NCBI GenBank assembly: GCA_964036195.1
Contig: OZ038459.1
Coordinates: 4,275,206 to 4,339,205 of the forward strand
DNA from: Sphaerolaimus hirsutus
Taxonomy: Eukaryota; Nematoda; Chromadorea; Monhysterida; Sphaerolaimidae
Direction of reading: 5' to 3'
DNA length: 64,000 bases
Shown: positions 12,701 to 21,319 of the stretch, one piece after another
How the letters are laid out: each line of letters opens with the position of its first letter
Position numbering within the stretch: position 1 is the first letter of the stretch
The notes under the pieces: generated by a model
Databases searched by the model: none
What the model saw: the letters and a program-made list of their open reading frames with translations, nothing else
What the model was told of the DNA's origin: nothing
Program-made: the position numbers and the translations under genes

Positions 12701-15700
12701 GAGCATTTGGGGGAAATGGGGGTTGTATACGGAGCCAAGTGGATGGGGGGGGGGAGCACCCTCCTCACATTTAGCCCTGTAAAAGTAGAATGGTGTTATG
12801 GTGCTGGTGCCATGTGTAGGTGCTGCGCCGTGGATGGATTGGCATTGGTGCCAAAATGCGCTTATTTATGAATTTCAGGGGTATCCCACTGGGGCTGGGA
12901 ATGGGGCTAACCCCCCCTCCCAAATCCACCAGCTATCTATCTGTTCTGGATGCCGCTCAGCTATCTGTCTATCCCAGAGGCAAAAGTTTTGGCTACTATC
13001 CCCTAACCCACCCCCCCCCAAATCGTCCAGCTATCTATCTATCTGATCCCCTTTTCACTCAAAATCATTGATTTTCATATCATTTTGTAGTGTTACACCT
13101 TCAAAATCGCAGATTTTGCCTATATGCCTGTTTATATACCATTCTCGAAATAACCCCCCCCCCAGTTGAGTGTACAGAGAATGTACATGGCAAAACTGCG
13201 GTTTGTGATCTGGCAATGCAGAATATATGTTAAAAACAATGACTGTGTTATGTTAGAACAGGGTTTACACAATCTACATACTAAAATGTGTATAGACTCT
13301 TATACATGGTGCTTATTGTTGCATTTTTTAGGTCTGTGTACGTCAGGGGTATTCTAGTTTTTGGCCCTCTGGGGGGTTGGATAGATAGCAAATCGCTCCT
13401 CCGGAGGGATAGATAGCTGAAAATTTTTCTGGGAGGGTTTGGGGGGGGGGGTTTCGCGGGGGTTCAATATATAGGCATAGAAGAGAGAAAAAGGAGAAAA
13501 ATCGCTAAAAGTAGGTGAAAAATGGCTAAAAATGGGTACATTAGGACATATAGTACTAAAAATAGCTCAAAATAGGCAGTTAGATGCACGAACTAGTGAT
13601 TTTGGAGGTGAAAATCTATATATAGGTATGAAAAATAGCGATTTTGAGTGAAAATTGGGGTATAGTTTCACAAAAATCGCTCCAGATAGGTAGATAGCTG
13701 GCCGATTTGGGGGGGGGGGGTTAAGGGGATAGTAGCCTAAAATTTTGCCTCCGGGATAGATAAATAGCTGAGCAGCCTCTGGGATAGATAGATAGCTGGG
13801 CGATTTGGGGGGGTAACCCCCCCCCCCTTTCCTACCCCTGGTGTACGTTACAAACAACAAATTAGTACTGCGAGTTCGAAAAATTTCTGGTGAAATAATA
13901 AGCCCCCCCCTCGAATAACCCCCCTCAAAATTTCAACTATGGAAAAATAAACCCCCTGGGGGTATTTTGAGGAAATATGGTATAGTTATCTCTTATTTTA
14001 ATTGAAAATCGCTCAATAAACTTTACTATGTGTTATATGTTTCTGTGTTCTCCAATAAAAAAACTTTATTTTGAGTTTTTGAGTTTCTGTGTAAAACAAA
14101 TTTAAAATTTAAAATTGTGTGTTTTTGCCATTGTTGAGCATGGTCAAAAACGCGTGTCAAAGTCTCGGCTTACATCAGCTTAACGAGTTCAGCCATCATC
14201 AATCCAACAGCAAAAATGGAATCTACAGGAATTCCTGATCATTACAAGTGTTCAATGGATCAAATCGGTTGAGAAATGAGTGAGATGTGGATCACAAAAA
14301 AAATTGTCGGAGTCATGAAAATCGGCCTCGGTAGCGAGGCTGATCTGCAAAACTCCGACAAACTTGAACTTCACTTACAGGCGTGACTCAAATTTGTCGT
14401 CACAAGGTGTGAACGAGCTATGCTTGTGATGACATTCTATAAGTGACGTCACCTATTTACATGTAAAATGTTTACAAAATTTGCATTTTTGTATATCAAA
14501 ATTTATCGAGGCTGATTTTACATGTGTGACGACCAAATTTATCAAGGCCGATTGGTCGTCACACATGTGAAATTACCAATTTTTATCAAAAAATGTCTGT
14601 GACGACACAAAATTTTTGTCGTCACCAAAAATCCGTGTAAACAGGGCCTTACACTTAATTGGGGGGGGGTATTTCGAGGGGGGCTACTTCAAGAAGGGTA
14701 TTTCGAGGAAATACGGTACCTAATTTTCAGGTCTCCACTTGGAATACGTCCAATTAATTTTGAACGGAAACCCGCTAAGATGCCACTGCGCCAATGAATG
14801 GCTGGCAGATTTTACTCTTCTCAGAAATAGAATGACATTTGTATTTGGAAGTGGCGCGGGAAATGGACTAAAGTTTCAGATCACGCCCAGCGACTATTTC
14901 GCCCTGCCGAGGTTGTTTTCATTTGATGTAGATATTGTAAAAAAATACCACAGTTTTGGTAGCCTTCGTATGATGGACTACTTGAATGTATACCCTTTTC
15001 AATCACCCCAAAAAAATAAAAAAGCGTGAAAAAATCTAAATATTATTTTTTTATTACATTTTATGTTATGTTTAAAAATCTCAGAAAATCTCTCAAAAAC
15101 AATAAAAAATACAGTATATTTGGTCTTATTTTGAAAAACAATTTTGTTTTGGCGCAGTTATTACGAAACACCACAAAAATGGCTGCGCTTTGGCACCTAC
15201 GACGTTTCTGAAATTGCCGATGGAAACAATTTGGTCTCAGTGAATCAGTGCAACAAGACATTGACACAAAGCTGTCCGCATGTTCGGGTAAATTTTTTAT
15301 TTTTATATTTTTATAATAAAAAATTAGATGAAAAACTGAAGCGTTGAAAATTATGAAATTTACCATTTATCAACGCACTAGGCGGACTTTATCCTCTGCA
15401 CTTGCACTAGTGCATTATTAGGTATGTCTAATATAGTGATAGAAAAAGCAAGAGCCAGGACTTTGGCGCCAAGCGCCAAAAGCTCCATGGCGCTTTCCCT
15501 AGCCCCAGCGCCAAGCGCCAATGGCGCCAGAGCAAAATCATGCCAAGCGCCAAAAGCTCCATGGCGCTTTCCCTAGCCCCAGCGCCAAGCGCCAATGGCG
15601 CCAGAGCAAAATCATGCCAAGCGCCAAAAGCTCCATGGCGCTTTCCCTAGCCCCAGCGCCAAGCGCCAATGGCGCCAGAGCAAAATCACGCCAAGCGCCA

Positions 15701-18700
15701 AAAGCTCCATGGCGCTTTCCCTAGCCCCAGCGCCAAGCGCCAATGGCGCCAGAGCAAAATCATGCCAAGCGCCAAAAGCTCCATGGCGCTTTCCCTAGCC
15801 CCAGCGCCAAGCGCCAATGGCGCCAGAGCAAAATCACGCCAAGCGCCAGAAGCGCTATGGCGATTTTTCCTCTGGCGTCATGGCCATGGCGATTTTGCAT
15901 CAATTGTCTAATGTTGGAAGCGTGCCAATAGTAATTAAAGCATGCGACTTTTCTACACATTTTATTAAATCGTTGTTGTGAATACGTTGACGTTAACAGC
16001 AATCAATGTTTCACTTTTTTATGAAAATCGCATATCATTGGCAGGCTTCCAAGCGTGAACCACGCGAGCAAGGTGTTAGTCACTAGAGTATATTAGGTAT
16101 TAATGTGCTTTTGTGAATCAATACTTAACTAGCATTATTATATTTACTACTGTTTTCAGATAACACACAGCCAATGGCGCCAAAATATCATTTATTTTTA
16201 CAGGCACAATTGAATCCTCTCCAAAAAATATTCAAGCTTGGAACGAGTGTGACAGTAACCTGCGAATTAAAAGTGAACCCACCAAAAAATGGGCTGCCTT
16301 ATATAGAGCCGAGGAACCAAATCGATGGTATTATAGATGATGGCGTTAGATACACGCAAGAATTTCTTCAAATATTGCCCAATGAATATAATTCATCAAG
16401 ACAGACCGACCGGAACAATTTCGTTAGTTTAAGCTGAGTTCATAATCAGATAAAAATTGAAACGCAAAATGGAAAAATTGATCTTTCACGCTTTATTATA
16501 ATATATCCTTAAGTTGAATATTTGCTGAAGTGGGACATTTGCGAAAACATGTGTATTATTTAATGGCTTGGAGTTGTGTCTGGGATGACTACCTAGTAAT
16601 TTTTATTGGTGTGTAGTACCAGTCAAGTTAGATAGTGAACACAGGGTCAAAATTTAGTGGAAAATGTGAGGTGTAACACATTTTATTAGTCACGTTTACT
16701 TAAGTGTTTACCGAATGTCGAGAGACAAGCCCGCTAGTATTCATTTCGCTAAGATACTTACCGGAAATTTACACCCGGTAAAAAATATCGGTAAGCTACC
16801 GTTACCACGGTGTATGGTAAACTTTCACACTTTCCCACCTCAATTACCCCCCCACCCTCCAAAAAGCTGCCACCAAACATTGAAATGCGAGGTACCAGAG
16901 TATTAAAAGCGCGGACTAAGAATGACTCTGTTGTTGTAACGGAATCTGAATCGACTTGGCCAGATGCCAAACAACAAAAAAGTTTGATGACACTCACAGT
17001 TGATCCCGTTCAGTCTGAACATATTGGATTGGTTGGATGTCAGGTTATTTTTATTTCTTTTTTCTGAAGGGTCACAACAATTAGCCTGGTTCAGCACCTG
17101 AAGCGGTGCTGAACCCTATATCTCCAGCTGTAGTGGAGAAATTTATTTGAAATTATGAGCATATATACTCGAAATTCCCCTACTACCATACATATTTAGG
17201 CTTCACTGGGGATATTCAATGGGGGTCATATGTGAAGACATTTTGTGAAGCATCTTCACACATTCATTGTGCTATGTAACTGCTCAATTTCAGGACTACC
17301 ACGCATTGTATCCAACTTATGACGTGACGGCATTTGCAGTGGAAGCCCCGCCTATTTTGGTGACTAGGAAGAAAGAAGATACACCAACAAATACAGTGAT
17401 ATCTTTCTTGGCTTTTCTGCACCCCAGAAAGGCACGCGGGTGGTTTTCCCACTTGCAGACAAATTTTACAGATCATTTTAGTTTTGACAATAATGATGTG
17501 GCTATTACTAGCTCACTTGAGGTAGGCTTCTAAATTGTAAAAAAAAACACTTTAAAATCTCCATGCATCAGAAAATTTGGCAGGCATCCAAGAACATTCT
17601 AATCACAATGATGGATACCTATTATTCTGTCAATGTGAGGGTGGCATTGCATTCATTCGTTCTGAACACTGGCACTGGAGATTTTACTCTTGGGATGTGT
17701 AATGCGCTCGGATGTGATCAGGTGCATGTCACAGTGTACAGGCCTTTGGGAAGTGGTATGTGTGCCAACTTGTAAAAAAATCATTGTTTGAGTCATTTTG
17801 AGTGCCACAAAACTCTTTTTATCTATCAACTTATTTTCTATCTATTTATCTATCAAACTATATTTTTTCAGAGGATAAAGGCAATGTTATCACAAATATG
17901 GTTGTGCAGGCCAGAAAAGAAGAAAATTTGGACATGGTGTTTGTAATGGTTTTGGTATCTTCAGTGTCTGTTTTCACTGTGAGTATAATATACAATTGTA
18001 CCATACTGCATGCGGCACAAAACATACAGCTGTTTGACTATAACATCCACTTAATGTAGATTTTGTGCCTTACTTCAATTGTTTGCCTGTGGAAGGTTCA
18101 AAGAAAATGTCACACACGATTGAATAATGGTAGAAATACCAGTCATGGAGTTTCACAACATGAATTGTCAACTTATGCTGATCAGAGGTTTTATTTGTTG
18201 ACAGATTCAGATTCAAACACAACAGCTTACATCGGGCTCAGAAATAGCCTAAAGTACAGATATATTGATCAGAAATCATTGACTTTGGTAACAGAACTTG
18301 GAAGAGGTGCCTTTGGAGAAGTTTACAAAGCCTATTGGAATGTCAGTAATTCATTTTTTCAACTTATTCTGCAAGTGGTCAGTTGTAACTCAAGTCAGTT
18401 GTAAGCCAAGATACAAAGTGTGACACAAAAAGTAGGCACACCGGCAATCAGTTCTGCAGACTGCAATATTTACTTGTCAATTGTCTTAACACATAAGTAT
18501 GCCTATAACCCAGCAATTTTCTTACACTCGTCTGCTTGCTGAATTTGCAATATTTTGGCAGAATATATTAATTTACAACACAATCTCTAAAATTGCTACA
18601 AAAATCTGTCAGGACTCTGGCAATGTAGACAATTCAAATTCTGTGGCAAGCAGCCAGCGAGAAACCACTCGATTAGTAGCTGTGAAATTGTTGCCAATTT

Positions 18701-21285
18701 ATTGTCCCCAATCACGAAGGGAGTTTGAAAGGGAAGTGGAAGTTATGTCAAGGTAAGTATTAGTGGATGATTATTTGGTTGTAAAATTTATGTTCAATGT
18801 AAAAAGGTGTGTGCATACTTTCATTTGTTATAAAAAGTTTGTGTGAAGTGTTGGTGGTTTGGTTAGGCATGAGGAAATGGAAATATGTAAAATGCCCTCA
18901 TTCAACTACACCCATCAGCTACCTCAATTATTTTCAGCATGCTGATTTGGCAATGTCATGGCAGGAATTTTAAAACATAATAAAGGTGTAGGAATGCTAC
19001 ATGATGTATATCATCAAAATGATGACACAGAGGATTTCAGTGCCACCCCAGACCATGTTAAATGTCATATGTCATGCAGTGTCAAAAAGCAAATGTAAAA
19101 TGTTTTGTTTTTTTTTGTTAAATTTTTACATAGTTGTTTTGCTGGTCATTAGACATCTTTCATGCCATTTTACATGGCATTTTACATTTTATTGTGCATT
19201 CTGCTGTCATTTCTGGGAGTGGCCCCTGTCTGTGAAAATTCATCTATTTATTTGATTAAACTTGTTCACTTTGTAGAATTTCTAAATAGTCTTTCAGTGC
19301 CACTTTTCAGATTAGAACACAGAAACATCATAGACTTCTATGGAGTCAGTGGCAGTTCCTGCGGTGATGAATTATCAGTGGTCTTCGAATTTATGGATAT
19401 GGGAGACTTGAAAACATACTTGAGAGAAAGATGTCTGTTATAACTTTAATGAACAATTTGTGACAAATGACATCGTTGTGCATTTGATATCCCAGGTCCT
19501 CAAGCATCCAAAATGAGAGCTGCAACAGAAATAGAGCCAAAACCATTGGAACTCATGGATTTACTGCTTTTAGCGAGACAAGTTGGGGCTGGACTGTCTT
19601 ATTTGGTTAAAGAAAGAGTATTGCACAGGTGGTATTTTGTTGTACAGTAGGCAGTCCCAGACCATGCAAAATGTCTAATGTCATGCTAGTTGTCAAAAGT
19701 CGTGTAAAATTCCCAGGAAAATGAGATTTTACAGGGTCTTTTACAATGTTTGGGACTGGCGCACCTGAACTGCTCATTCTGGCGAGATATTGTAGTAAAG
19801 TGCCCTGTTAAGTCACAGTTTTCAAGCAATTTACAAATTTTTTCACTACTGTGTTAAAATGTGTCAAATCAGCAATAAATGAACGTTACAAGGCCAATAG
19901 ACATTCATCAGCAAATCGAAAATTGTTCTGAAAATTGCCAGTTGACATGGCACCTGGCTGTGTACTAGGTACATTGAAATAATAATTCCCATTGAATTCA
20001 GGGATTTGGCAGCCAGAAACTGCCTAATGAGCAGTGCTGCATTGTGGAAAAATGTGCCAGAAATAGCTGATGTTCCATTGGTAAAACTGTGTGACTTTGG
20101 CATGTCACGGTACATTTACTCTGCAGTGGAATATTACAAGTAAGCTGGAGAACAATTTGACAGTGCATTTGACATTTCGACCCAGGGTTGGTAAATTATA
20201 AAAAACATCTGTTTGAAAAATGTATATCAATAAAAGGGTGTTTAAGAATACAATATAGACATTCTAAAATACTTTTGGTACAACTTTTCATTCAGCCAAA
20301 CTGTTTTGTTTTTGTTTCACTATTTCAGTATTGTAGAATTCTGATAAAAATGAATTAAACCTAAACTAAAACATACTAAACCTAAACTAAAAATTGAATC
20401 AATTGAACTATTTAAACCAATCCATATCCCCTAAAAACTCAGTAATTATTTTATTGAAAATCACAGACTACTCCACCCAAAAACAATATTGCCAGTAAGA
20501 TGGCTGCCACCAGAATCCCTAGTGCTGGGAAAATTCCTGCCCGAATCAGACATTTGGTCACTGGGTATAGTCCTGTGGGAGATATTCACTTTGGGTGAAA
20601 CCCCACACCCGACCATGACTAATGGAGAGGTATTGGAGGCCGCTAAAATGGGTAAAACCCCTGGGTACCCTGAAAAGTGCCCTTTGGAGGTGTGGGCACT
20701 CATGAAAAGGTGTTGGGAACAAGTTCCTCAGGAGAGAATACCTGTGCACAGGTGGGTTCTAGGGGGGGGGTTACAGAGAATGCGGTATAGAAGCAAGATA
20801 TAATGTGTAAAATAATGCTATAAAAGTTTCTGTCTTATCCTGACAACTAATTTATAATCTGATATTCTTTGGATGATCAATCCATTTTTTTCAATGGACA
20901 GATTTGCATTCCAACACTAAAATTATCAATTTTCGATGATTACCTAAATCAATCCCACAAAACGTTGCTCTTATTTCAATAAATGTGAAAGGTTTTATTT
21001 GAACTGCTTGTATCCAAGGAAATCTGACATTTGGAGAACTTTTGAAACTTATTTTTACCAATTTAAAAAAGAAATAATACTAAAAACAACATCTTTTTTA
21101 GATTCAACCGTCGTTTGGAAGAAATCAGCATGCAGCACGGGGTTTCAGAGTCCACACTAAGATCACTTTTGGGTGATGAATTTTGCACAAATTCACCTTT
21201 GGCTGTTACCGTATCCAACATGAATATGAATGGTTCCACTTCAGCAGTTATGGTAGATGATGGTGAACTAAATGTCATTTCATAA
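6606..21285 (+). CDS. trk: Trk-like receptor tyrosine kinase gene, about 18 exons
   Basis: A single-pass plasma-membrane receptor tyrosine kinase of the Trk (neurotrophin receptor) family. Joining the exons listed separately gives about 1011 codons with compatible phases throughout: signal peptide (1-35), LRRNT (about 45-65), two leucine-rich repeats and LRRCT (about 125-275), two Ig-like domains (about 280-550), membrane span (about 570-595), juxtamembrane segment (596-660) and kinase (661-950), then a 60-residue tail. Trk hallmarks seen directly: an LRR ending GNPLRCHC followed by WL, the second Ig ending GDFTLGMCNALG, and a kinase with GRGAFGEV, VAVK, HRDLAARN, DFGMSR, a tandem-tyrosine activation loop and WLPPES. 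All catalytic residues are present, so an active kinase is expected. The ligand is not inferable. Exon 2 and some weak splice sites are uncertain; family assignment is firm for the kinase and good for the ectodomain. Confidence 0.85.
6809..7197. mobile_element. TA-flanked MITE, CCGTATATCCTTGAATAAG type
   Basis: TIRs CCGTATATCCTTGAATAAG and CTTATTCGAGGATATACGG flanked by TA, in intron 1 of the Trk-like gene. Subtype with CTCCCCCCTTGAATAA repeats, shared with 21320-21727. Confidence 0.75.
7472..7518 (+). CDS. trk: Candidate Trk-like exon 2 (start of LRRNT)
   Basis: A 47-bp candidate that takes phase 1 from exon 1 and gives phase 0 to exon 3, as required. Acceptor ttgtacag; the donor gtcact is weak. 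It would supply a cysteine (AACSEW) pairing with the cysteine of exon 3 in an LRRNT cap. The call rests on phase and position only. Confidence 0.3.
7588..7695 (+). CDS. trk: Trk-like exon 3: LRRNT region
   Basis: 36 open codons between a cag acceptor and a good donor (gag/gtaaat), phase 0 at both ends, directly compatible with exon 4. The translation starts YHLSCVGPDY and is rich in S, T, D and P. In the receptor this is the cap before the leucine-rich repeats. Confidence 0.55.
7972..8236 (+). CDS. trk: Trk-like exon 4: leucine-rich repeats
   Basis: Acceptor aatttcag, donor attg/gtttgt, phase 0 in and phase 1 out. Encodes two LRR units with consensus cores LTVNQCGLKTL and IYWIDLSHNELEIV followed by MWQAFIGL, matching the order of the Trk ectodomain before LRRCT. 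The next coding sequence is 6.5 kb downstream. Confidence 0.75.
8717..9162. mobile_element. TA-flanked MITE nested in a second one
   Basis: CCGTATTACC at 8717 to GGTAATACGG at 9162, with TA on both sides. A second CCGTATTTCC end lies 24 bp to the left (8693), which I read as the left end of an outer MITE whose right end is at 14716. Confidence 0.6.
9693..10110. mobile_element. TA-flanked MITE, CCGTATTTCCTCAAAATACC type
   Basis: CCGTATTTCC...GGAAATACGG, TA on both sides, with C-rich repeats on the left half and the family core (AACACACGTTAAAAACGATA; TTTTCGACGTCTGCGTACG). Confidence 0.75.
10121..10549. mobile_element. TA-flanked inverted-repeat element, CTGTAAATACTCTA ends
   Basis: Ends CTGTAAATACTCTA and TAGAGTATTTACAG with TA on each side; short GACCCCTC repeats inside. 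Tc1/mariner-like by target site; non-coding. Confidence 0.55.
11289..12380. mobile_element. CAGGG-CGTATCCAGG type hAT-like repeat, split by another element
   Basis: Left end caaggacgtatccag at 11291 resumes after the nested insertion as gtatccaaggggttggc, then GGGGCTGCAGCC, and on the right AGCCCCCC...CAAAAATCCTG. Same family as 50936-51248 and 60611-61022, which have 8-bp target duplications. Confidence 0.5.
11306..12089. mobile_element. hAT-like MITE built of TTTACACTTACAC motifs
   Basis: Ends CAGAGTTG and CAACTCTG, flanked by gtatccag (11298-11305) and gtatccaa (12090-12097), a 7 of 8 target duplication. Both arms are arrays of TTACACTT/AAGTGTAA with CCCGGGTA, mirrored about the centre. 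Confidence 0.7.
12650..13080. repeat. AGCTATCTATC / GATAGATAGCT module, first copy
   Basis: C-rich and TATC-rich tract (CCAGCTATCTATCTGTTCTGG, GGCTACTATCCCC). An inverted counterpart lies at about 13370-13830, so the pair probably belongs to one foldback structure. Non-coding. Confidence 0.4.
13138..13980. mobile_element. CCGTATT-type MITE interrupted by the GATAGATAGCT module
   Basis: Degenerate left end (ccattctcgaaataacc), core matching other copies (GTACATGGCAAAACTGCGG), then an insertion of about 500 bp with GGATAGATAGCTG repeats (13345-13845), then the right half ending GGAAATATGG before TA. Confidence 0.55.
14649..14716. mobile_element. Right end of the outer MITE, abutting Trk-like exon 5
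   Basis: CACTTAATTGGGGGGG then GGTATTTCGAGGAAATACGG and TA. It ends 14 nt before the first base of exon 5, so the branch-point region of intron 4 must lie inside transposon sequence. Confidence 0.7.
14731..14911 (+). CDS. trk: Trk-like exon 5: end of last LRR and LRRCT
   Basis: Acceptor taattttcag; phase 1 matches exon 4. Encodes LILNGNPLRCHCANEWL, a textbook LRR-to-LRRCT transition (two cysteines, WL). The donor chosen (ccgag/gttgtt) is the only one in the right phase for exon 6 and is weak. The acceptor lies only 14 nt after the right end of a MITE. Confidence 0.75.
15158..15287 (+). CDS. trk: Trk-like exon 6: rest of LRRCT
   Basis: Acceptor tttggcgcag, donor cgg/gtaaat, ends phase 0. Carries QCNKTLTQSC, the expected pair of LRRCT cysteines. 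Beyond the donor the frame runs into AT-rich intron sequence. Confidence 0.65.
15437..15900. repeat. 74-bp tandem repeat of GGCGCC palindromes
   Basis: Five near-identical 74-bp units (starts at 15522, 15596, 15670, 15744, 15818) plus partial units, each with GCGCCAAGCGCCA, CATGGCGC and GGCGCCAG. Units alternate ATCATG and ATCACG at one site. Left edge reads GTGATAGAAAAAGC, like the ends of the GTGATG MITE family, so the array is probably an expanded MITE core. The long frames across it are a by-product of the period. Lies in intron 6. Confidence 0.75.
15901..16115. repeat. Dispersed repeat TTGGAAGCGTGCCAATAGTA
   Basis: This 20-mer or its complement also occurs near 1133, 6412 and 52199, followed by related sequence (AATTAAAGCATGTGAC), and the right-hand part (aaccacgcgagcaaggtg) recurs at 53294. 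Appears to be the outer part of a longer repeat family carrying the GGCGCC modules. Confidence 0.45.
16204..16422 (+). CDS. trk: Trk-like exon 7: first half of Ig domain 1
   Basis: Acceptor tttttacag, 73 codons, donor ttc/gttagt, phase 0 at both ends. Contains the B-strand signature VTVTCEL of an Ig fold. The donor is a judgement: the frame stays open a few codons further before a TGA. Confidence 0.65.
16867..17043 (+). CDS. trk: Trk-like exon 8: second half of Ig domain 1
   Basis: Starts after a C-rich tract and aaaag acceptor; ends tgtcag/gttatt, phase 0 at both ends. Contains LTVDPVQSEHIGLVGCQ, the E-F strand and F-strand cysteine that pair with exon 7. The acceptor is less certain than the 3' end. 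Confidence 0.6.
17294..17521 (+). CDS. trk: Trk-like exon 9: Ig linker and first half of Ig domain 2
   Basis: Strong acceptor (caatttcag) and donor (gag/gtaggc), 76 codons, phase 0. Begins DYHALYPTYDVTAFAVEAPP, completing Ig1 and entering Ig2. Confidence 0.7.
17572..17755 (+). CDS. trk: Trk-like exon 10: second half of Ig domain 2
   Basis: Encodes GDFTLGMCNALGCDQVHVTV, the F-G strands of the second Trk Ig domain. Donor agtg/gtatgt, phase 1. Three in-frame acceptors are possible (exon starting at 17572, 17584 or 17593); the first has the best pyrimidine tract. Confidence 0.7.
17872..17978 (+). CDS. trk: Trk-like exon 11: stalk and first half of membrane span
   Basis: Acceptor tattttttcag, donor cact/gtgagt. 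Encodes a charged stalk (QARKEENLD) and then MVFVMVLVSSVSVFT, the first part of the single transmembrane helix. Confidence 0.8.
18060..18341 (+). CDS. trk: Trk-like exon 12: rest of membrane span, juxtamembrane, glycine loop
   Basis: 94 codons, phase 0. ILCLTSIVCLW completes the helix, VQRKCH is the basic stop-transfer, and the exon ends in the ATP-binding glycine loop GRGAFGEVYKAYWN. Donor aat/gtcagt chosen by phase. The juxtamembrane segment has several tyrosines (STYADQ, AYIGL, LKYRYID) but no NPXY Shc-docking motif. Confidence 0.85.
18613..18752 (+). CDS. trk: Trk-like exon 13: kinase catalytic lysine and helix C
   Basis: Acceptor aaatctgtcag, strong donor caag/gtaagt. Contains LVAVKLLP (ATP-anchoring lysine) and REFEREVEVMS (helix C with the conserved glutamate). 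Confidence 0.85.
19039..19230. mobile_element. Foldback MITE, GTGCCACCCCAGACC / GGGAGTGGCCCC ends
   Basis: Inverted ends and TGTCATGCA / TTTTACATGGCATTTTACA motifs; in intron 13 of the Trk-like gene, about 80 bp before exon 14. Confidence 0.5.
19311..19432 (+). CDS. trk: Trk-like exon 14: kinase N-lobe and hinge
   Basis: Acceptor cacttttcag. Encodes LEHRNIIDFYGV and VVFEFMDMGDL, the hinge and start of the C-lobe in Trk-like order. The donor (agat/gtctgt) is weak but required by the phase of exon 15. Confidence 0.8.
19496..19628 (+). CDS. trk: Trk-like exon 15: kinase insert and helix E
   Basis: Acceptor atatcccag, donor cacag/gtggta. Encodes a short polar kinase-insert segment and LLLLARQVGAGLSYLV, then VLH, the first part of the catalytic loop. 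Confidence 0.85.
19650..19766. mobile_element. Short foldback MITE, GGCAGTCCCAGACC ends
   Basis: GGCAGTCCCAGACCATG...TGTTTGGGACTGGC, 117 bp, same family as 19039-19230. In intron 15. Confidence 0.5.
20002..20139 (+). CDS. trk: Trk-like exon 16: catalytic loop, DFG and activation loop
   Basis: Acceptor gaattcag, donor attacaa/gtaagc. Completes HRDLAARN (catalytic Asp), then KLCDFGMSR and YIYSAVEYY. The tandem tyrosines are those autophosphorylated in Trk kinases, but here four residues rather than three separate the first tyrosine from the pair. Confidence 0.9.
20183..20330. mobile_element. Left end of a CAGGGTTGG hAT-like element
   Basis: CAGGGTTGGTAAATTATAAAAAAC, as at position 8; no right end found. 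In intron 16. Confidence 0.35.
20467..20751 (+). CDS. trk: Trk-like exon 17: kinase C-lobe
   Basis: Acceptor aatcacag, donor cacag/gtgggt; 285 bp. Encodes LPVRWLPPES, SDIWSLGIVLWEIFTLG and the CW...R motif of the last kinase helices. Strongest single piece of homology in the window. Confidence 0.95.
21102..21285 (+). CDS. trk: Trk-like exon 18: end of kinase, C-terminal tail and stop
   Basis: Acceptor cttttttag. Completes the last kinase helix (FNRRLEEIS) and adds a 55-residue tail ending DDGELNVIS and TAA. The tail lacks the YLDVLG-type PLC-gamma docking site of vertebrate Trks and has no tyrosine. A TA-flanked MITE starts 35 bp after the stop, so it probably lies in the 3' UTR. Confidence 0.85.
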
Positions 21286-21319
21286 ACAGTTTCTGAATTA
21301 CAGTCATGGGTGCTATTTA

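Larger units (their letters stand above)
9239..14648. mobile_element. PIF/Harbinger-like element, TTA target, loaded with insertions
   Basis: Inverted ends (left GGCAGCCTTTACACGGATTT, right AAATCCGTGTAAACAGGGCC) flanked by TTA at 9236-9238 and 14649-14651. A 3-bp TTA target and GG(G)CC..TTTACAC ends are the PIF/Harbinger signature. The interruption splits the core of a CCGTATT-type MITE (9165-9238 continues at 14649), which confirms the boundaries. The 5.4 kb consist largely of later insertions (9693-10110, 10121-10549, 11289-12380, 13138-13980); no transposase frame is visible. It occupies most of intron 4 of the Trk-like gene. Confidence 0.6.

Noticed and set aside
15521..15931. Overlapping 60-80 codon frames (MAPEQNHAKRQKLHG...)
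   Set aside because: They are created by a 74-bp tandem repeat whose period is not a multiple of three, giving the same peptide in shifted frames; no conservation signal.
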